DNA from: Nannobrachium achirus
Taxonomy: Eukaryota > Chordata > Actinopteri > Myctophiformes > Myctophidae
NCBI GenBank assembly: GCA_963921795.1
Contig: OY997659.1
Location: 50,057,475 to 50,121,474 of the forward strand
Direction of reading: 5' to 3'
DNA length: 64,000 nt
A program made the translations under genes and the position numbers. The notes below the pieces were generated by a model that was given only the letters and a program-made list of their open reading frames with translations, was not told the DNA's origin and did not search any database. This document shows, piece by piece, positions 58,874 to 64,000 of this stretch. Each line of letters begins with the position of its first letter. The first letter of the stretch is position 1.

Positions 58874-59133
58874 TGTGTAACACATCCAGCGTCAGGAGGT
58901 CTTACGATATGGACTAGGGCTATCCTGCCCACCACGGCAGTATAACTGTAAGACCCATTCTGGAAAGGACAGATGAGAAGGGAAAGAAAAGGCAAGATGA
59001 AGGCTAGCCATATCGCACAGTCTTATCCAGGGTTGTATTTGCTGGGGGGGGGGGGGGGGTGGATTCAGTCATTTTGACTGAGGTTTTCATACCGCAGTGC
59101 TGCCATGACAACTGGATGTCCTTGTGGGATCAA

Positions 59134-59946
59134 CAGTGTTGGGTGTAACGGCGCTATAACTAACAACGTTACGTAGCGCCGTTAGGTTTGGTGTGGTAGC
59201 GGAGTAACTTAACGAGTTACTTCTGCAATTTAGTATAGGATCGTTACCGGTTACATTTCCCAAAATATAGCGGCGTTAATTAGGTATTTAAGACCTATAA
59301 TTCCCTGTTTTTTCTGTTGCCACAAGGGAAAAATAAATCCATCTGACACATTTGCGCTGTTTCCTGAATGAGCTCTTCTCTCTCTGTCATAGAAGGAGCC
59401 TGAAGAGGCATGCATGCACGCATCATGGCCCGCATTTTTACACGGAAAAATGTGACCAACCAGAAATGTGTTGCCAGCCTGTGGTGGTTGCGTAGTCATT
59501 CTACAATTTACGACAGGCTACGAAATTTGGTGTAACTTGGAGTTACTTGCGGTCATCTGACTATTAGCGAGTTAAGAAGAACTTTTTGCGTGTCTTACAA
59601 TTTACATGGCAGGGCTTGAGTAAGGCTGTGGAAGGATTCACACTATTTTCGGATTTACTTGGTGAAAGGAATAAAGGATACATCAACGTCATTACATTAT
59701 CCACGTTGAAGCTGCACGCAGACAGCCACGCACACAGCTGACAGCCATAACAATCCGGTAGGCTGCACTCTTTTTTATGTTTACCAAACTTTCTCACAGT
59801 GGGTTTTAATGGTCGGTAACGGTAACGGGTAGCTTGTTAAGTTACAATTGTCATTGGGTAGCGGAGTAACGTAACGGTTAGTTTTTCAAGTCAGTAACTA
59901 AAGTAAACTAACGAGTTACTTCAAAATGTAACGATACCCAACACTG
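59134..59946. mobile_element. hAT-like element CAGTGTTGGGTGTAACG with 8-bp duplication
   Basis: GGGATCAA at 59126-59133 and 59947-59954; ends CAGTGTTGGGTGTAACG and TAACGATACCCAACACTG. 813 bp, no transposase seen. Confidence 0.94.
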
Positions 59947-60102
59947 GGGATCAACAGAGTGTTTTTGTATCTATTGAGGAAAATAAGGCACCTACGGAAA
60001 AAAGAACAAAAAAAACGAAAAAACAATAATGTGACCAAGGGTCGTAAATCAGTGGTTTTCAATGTCAAAAATAGATCGATCTACAAGTGTGTTCTTGTCA
60101 TT

Positions 60103-60296
60103 AAAAATCACACCCAATGTGAAGTGAGCGGTTGTCGTGCTTGCATAACGTCTTCAGACTAGGATTTAAGTAGTCTAGGATGTACAGGCTATGCTACACA
60201 CACACACACAATGCTATGGCAAAACGCTGTAGAGAGATGGCTACAGACACACACACTCAGCCACTCTATGGAGCGGTTTACCACCGCTCAAAAATG
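60103..60296. repeat. Family L copy
   Basis: TCACACCCAATGTGAAGTGA/GCGGTTGTCG and GGTTTACCACCGCTCAAAAA bracket about 190 bp including short CA runs. Confidence 0.75.
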
Positions 60297-60654
60297 TTTG
60301 AGAGCCGCAGTTGTAAAAAAAAGAAAAAAAAAAGAAAAATCCTGAACTGCATTTCTAACATTGGGCAAAAACATGTATCAATATCATACTTAGAAGTATG
60401 ATATTAAAAAATAGCTAAATAGAAACCTTTTGAGTATGTCTGGCCCTCAAAAACACAATTCCTTTGTGTGAAAGAAGAAGAAGAACAAGAAGGATCTTTG
60501 CATTTCTATAAGGCTTGGCACTGGTGCAGTGGGCTCTAAAAATAGCAAAAGTATCAGATCCACAAGCTCAAAACCGAAGCTTCGCACGGCGCTTCGAGCA
60601 TGTACATGTGCTACTTTTGATGCTTTTGTGTGACACTGTAGTTGGGGCATTAAT

Positions 60655-60880
60655 AACCCATTCAGAACGGGTACACATTATTGTGTATCATTATTTTATG
60701 CTTAGTGCCGCGCTGCGAGCTTGTAGATCTGCTATTTTTGAAAAATCGTGAAAATTTGAATTTTGACCCGATTCTATAAGTGTCTTTTGAATCCTTCTAA
60801 GGTTTTTTTTTTAAAAACCCTATGTTTCTATGTCAGCAATCTGGCCGGCCATCGTCAAAGAAAAGGTCCTTTTCACTTAA
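60655..60880 (+). mobile_element. Family A left half, split by the 3.1-kb element
   Basis: AACCCATTCAGAACGGGTAC to AAAGGTCCTTTTCACTTAA. The right half resumes at 63956-64000 (TTAACTTGAGCTCAGTTAGT) and leaves the window. Confidence 0.9.
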
Positions 60881-61282
60881 AGATGCACTATGCAAGTTAG
60901 CAGCCTAAAATTCAAACTATATACATATATATGTAGCCCCCCCCTCCCCCCTAACAGACACTATAAAATCATGCCATGGTGTTTTCTTGCAGAGAAACAA
61001 ATACCTAAGCGTGCAATTCCCCTTTTCTCCACTGTTACATAAAACACCCTGGAGGCGCGGGACGTCTCTGGCCTGCAGCCAAGTTTTGGCAGAGCAGACT
61101 GAGGCTGGTGACGTAATGTGGAGGGGTGGTTTTGTTCGGTGGGGGCTGGTGGGGGAGAGCGGCGTTCTAGCCAATCACAGCTCCACTTGTTGCTAATGCC
61201 TTGCTAACTGCTGAAGCTACATGAACACAGCTAGCCTAGCCTAGCCTAGCCTAGCCAACTTGAAGCAGACAGCTCAGCTCTG

Positions 61283-62293
61283 GTGGTCTGGTGCCACTTC
61301 CAACCAACTTCTAACGTGCATAGCCACGAGCCCACATCACGATATACTTCATCGCCGTTTCCCGGACTACTTTTTTATTTATTATTATTTTTTGGCCGTT
61401 TACCGGACTACGTTGACTACGGTGCGGCGGACCTCAGTGGACCGTGGTCGGCCTCGCCGCTAGAAGACCCAGAGGAGAGCACCGCTGTTTGGGAATGGAA
61501 GTAAGTCTCTCTCTAGTGTATTGATTTTTTTTCTTTCTTCACATAATAAAAACGTACACGCGGCTCAATCTAAACCAACAAGTAGGCTGTGTAAGTGTAT
61601 CTTGTATTATTGTACAGCCTCAAAACTTGTCTTGTATCTTTCCAAATTGTCTTATTCTTCATTGTAACAGATGTAACGCTACTTGCACTGTCCAACACCG
61701 TGAATATATCAACAATAAATACAACTATTAGTCTTAGTTTGGCCTTTCGAATAATGGGCTATATTGTTCATGGAAATATCCTTATAGTCATAGCCAGTTT
61801 ATTTTGGTTAGTGCCCATTATAAAAACCTCGCCACATCAATTATGAGATTGAATAAAATACTCGTACTCCCTAGTTTCTTTTGTGATGTTCTCATATCAT
61901 TATAAAAACGTCGCCACATCCATTCATTTCTTCCAAATGTTCAGCAAACAAATCACATTGCATAACGTTGCCACACCGATTCATTTTATTATTTATTCAC
62001 CCCTCCAAGTCACATTTTGCTAAAATACTGAAAACATAGTTGACACTGCTGAAGCTATTACCCTGCTTGAGTGCAACATTCGTTATTGTCAATCAAAGGC
62101 CTCCATGCTTTCCTTCCACCCATTTTGATTACAGTACATTGTATTTGAACTAATTGTTGAGTTTTGACTATACCAGCATTTTGATATTGTGTATTTCTCT
62201 TCTAGGTCTTGTCCCATGTTTCTTCAGATGGTCAGACAGACACACCGCAGAACAAATCCTTTCCCATGGGTTGATAACAATGTGGTTGAGTAA
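61283..62293 (+). CDS. Possible two-exon ORF in the TTAA element
   Basis: Exon 61283-61500 ends EDPEESTAVWEWK at a GTAAGT donor (phase 2). Exon 62206-62293 follows a TTCTCTTCTAG acceptor and continues in frame as SCPMFLQMVRQTHRRTNP, then FPWVDNNVVE and TAA. AATAAA lies near 62556. The join yields about 101 residues from the first ATG, though the true start is unknown. I do not recognise the protein. The matching phase, strong donor and good acceptor are the main support. Confidence 0.45.
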
Positions 62294-62655
62294 AATGCAA
62301 CTGAAACTTTAGTCTAGACAATAGTTTTACCTGCATTTTTATGGCCTAAAAAATGGCAAGGATGCCTATAGCATTTCCTTTATAACTTCATAGACGGTGA
62401 CTTGTCTAAACAAACCTGATAACATCTTGCTGCAAAAGGTCAATCGGGGACCTGTGTGTATAATATATTGTATCTATAATGTCTATTCTAATAAGGTGTC
62501 CTCAAATATTTTGCTCTCATCATCAATATCTAAAATGTACATGTCATGTATGTAAATAAAGGATTTTTTTTTAACAATCATGTATTGATTGCGTCATTGA
62601 CCAGTTCATTAGGTTTTACAAAATGAGAAAGGCAAATCAAAATCAATGTTTTTTA

Positions 62656-63662
62656 TTAGCAGTATGTGCAAAGATTTGTCCACTGCTCCTCCTGTTGCTT
62701 CACATCATGGTGGAGGGTCTTCTGGAGTCTGGAGGGAGATCTGCGCTGCTCTTCATCACAAGTCCTCCACCTCTTCATCAGCCTCTGACATGACTGGATT
62801 GAATCATCTCCTGACTAAAGAGAAAACATACACAAGGGGTCATCAATATGTCTGTGGCTAAGACCTTATTTTTAGATTTTCTGTTTTACACACCTTTATA
62901 ATGTCATCATAATACCCACTGAATGTCAAGTCTACAGGTTTTATCCTGAATATGAATGACACTGATTTACTATGACACTGACAGTCCAACTAGTACTAGT
63001 AGTTCTCAGAGATACAAATGGTACCAAATGGACCCGTTTGTACCCTCTTGAGTTACAGAATGGTCATTCAGGGCTAACTCGTGTTTCTGATAATATTAGT
63101 CCTCAATTGTGTCAGTGGTGATTGACTACTGCTTGTTATCTGTTTTGTGGTGATTGACTACACTTACTAATACACTTGAGTTCTAGTATACTAGTACTGG
63201 TTATCAAATGTTTTATTTGCAAAGACCCCCAGAACACCCATAGCTCAGTGTATCACGGGTCCATTTGGTTCCATTTGTACACTTAATTACAGACGTTTTG
63301 GTTATTCAGGGCTAGTCTTCGTGTGTTTCTGGTAACATTGTCCACTCATATTGTATGTCAAACAGTGAAGATTTTAGGACAGACAAAGGCTTTGACTCGC
63401 CCATGATGCTACTGCTATAGACAATGTACTTGCATGTAGCCCTGGCCTGAAACATGACGGTCGCTGGGCTATAGACTGCTATGCTTTGGCTAACAAAAAT
63501 CGAACTTTATCTAGCTGTTTGTTCTAAGACAAGAACGATACCATAACAAACACACGATAACCATGCAGCACCGTGTTTAGTAGCTAATGTATTTCATACC
63601 TCATCGTCCCAGTCCCTCTTGTCTTGTCCATCAAGTTCAGGGAAACGTTGTCCTTTCTTCAT
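62656..63662 (-). CDS. Possible two-exon minus-strand ORF in the TTAA element
   Basis: An ATG at 63662 opens 21 codons (MKKGQRFPELDGQDKRDWDD and one Glu) ending phase 0 at a GTATGA donor (63599). A CTTTAG acceptor at 62815 opens a 159-bp exon (62656-62814) in frame to TAA, including CQRLMKRWRTCDEEQ and VKQQEEQWTNLC. A minus-strand AATAAA overlaps the stop region (62652-62657). The joined product is about 73 residues, charged and probably helical. Unrecognised; it could be a DNA-binding accessory protein or coincidence. Confidence 0.35.
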
Positions 63663-64000
63663 TTTTTCCGGTTGATGCTTGTTTATAATGTACGGAGATA
63701 CGCTGAATAAAGTCAAGTCAATATATGCGTGTGCACATCCATGCGCGTCCGAGTGCAGTACGTGCATGCGCAGTTTAGGACAACAAAAGCACACGTGTGT
63801 GGGGGGTGGGGTGCTTCAGTGTGACGATGAGCGGGGGAGGAGTGGGGGGTGACGTGTAGGAGTGCGAGGGGTGGAGCCCAGTTTGAATTTCAGTTTGACA
63901 ACAGACATTGTTGGCAAACATTTAAATTTAGGCTGCTAACCTGCATATTGCACCTTTAACTTGAGCTCAGTTAGTCTGTTCTTGAGAGACTACTATGTCA

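Larger units (their letters stand above)
60881..63955. mobile_element. TTAA-flanked 3075-bp element with possible genes on both strands
   Basis: TTAA at 60877-60880 and 63956-63959. Ends AGATGCACTATGCAAGTTAG and the inverse of AGGTGCAATATGCAGGTTAG, continuing CAGCCTAAA. The uninterrupted target is seen at 5117-5121 inside a complete family A copy. It contains convergent, possibly spliced ORFs, each followed by a poly(A) signal (see separate entries). TTAA with 5'-AG ends fits Kolobok better than piggyBac, but no transposase catalytic domain was seen. Confidence 0.85.

Overview
The window looks like a teleost fish chromosome. It has widely spaced, intron-separated exons of a vertebrate neuronal gene, very dense and nested DNA transposons with their miniature derivatives, and long (GT)n, (GA)n and (TA)n microsatellites. 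A 200-base run of N at 19128-19327 shows it is a draft assembly.

The one protein-coding gene I can support lies on the minus strand. It is a Caspr-family (contactin-associated protein-like) gene, most like CNTNAP5. Five exons are recognisable, in transcription order 26692-26839 (148 bp), 18019-18222 (204 bp), 16408-16592 (185 bp), 12188-12331 (144 bp) and 6908-7259 (352 bp). Their splice phases join into one open frame: end of the F5/8C (discoidin) domain, laminin-G 1, then most of laminin-G 2. The start of the gene lies beyond 64000 and the rest lies before position 1. Everything else appears intronic or upstream and is mostly repeats.

Three features of the gene are odd. The tail of the 148-bp exon plus its splice donor has been copied at least seven times into the following intron (25608-26601), mixed with 8-bp satellite and TTAGGG-like repeats. 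The acceptor half of the same exon is also copied upstream (27049-27120). The laminin-G 2 exon carries a GCC/GTC-derived Ala/Thr-rich insertion and a perfect in-frame 39-bp tandem duplication next to its donor.

The repeat landscape can be read at base level because many elements keep exact target-site duplications or have empty sites elsewhere in the window. There are several hAT-type elements with 8-bp duplications (one with 5, one with 6), piggyBac- or Kolobok-type elements at TTAA, a Mutator-type element with a 9-bp duplication, and TA-flanked elements. Nesting reaches four levels at 40376-41835. Two large TTAA-bounded elements (48485-55656 and 60881-63955) hold possible spliced coding exons on both strands.

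The most unusual pattern is a short palindrome, roughly AATAGCAGATCTACAAGCTC plus its inverse around a variable GC-rich loop. It occurs about 45 times in 64 kb and sits inside elements whose ends and target sites belong to different transposon superfamilies. That is the best candidate here for something undescribed.
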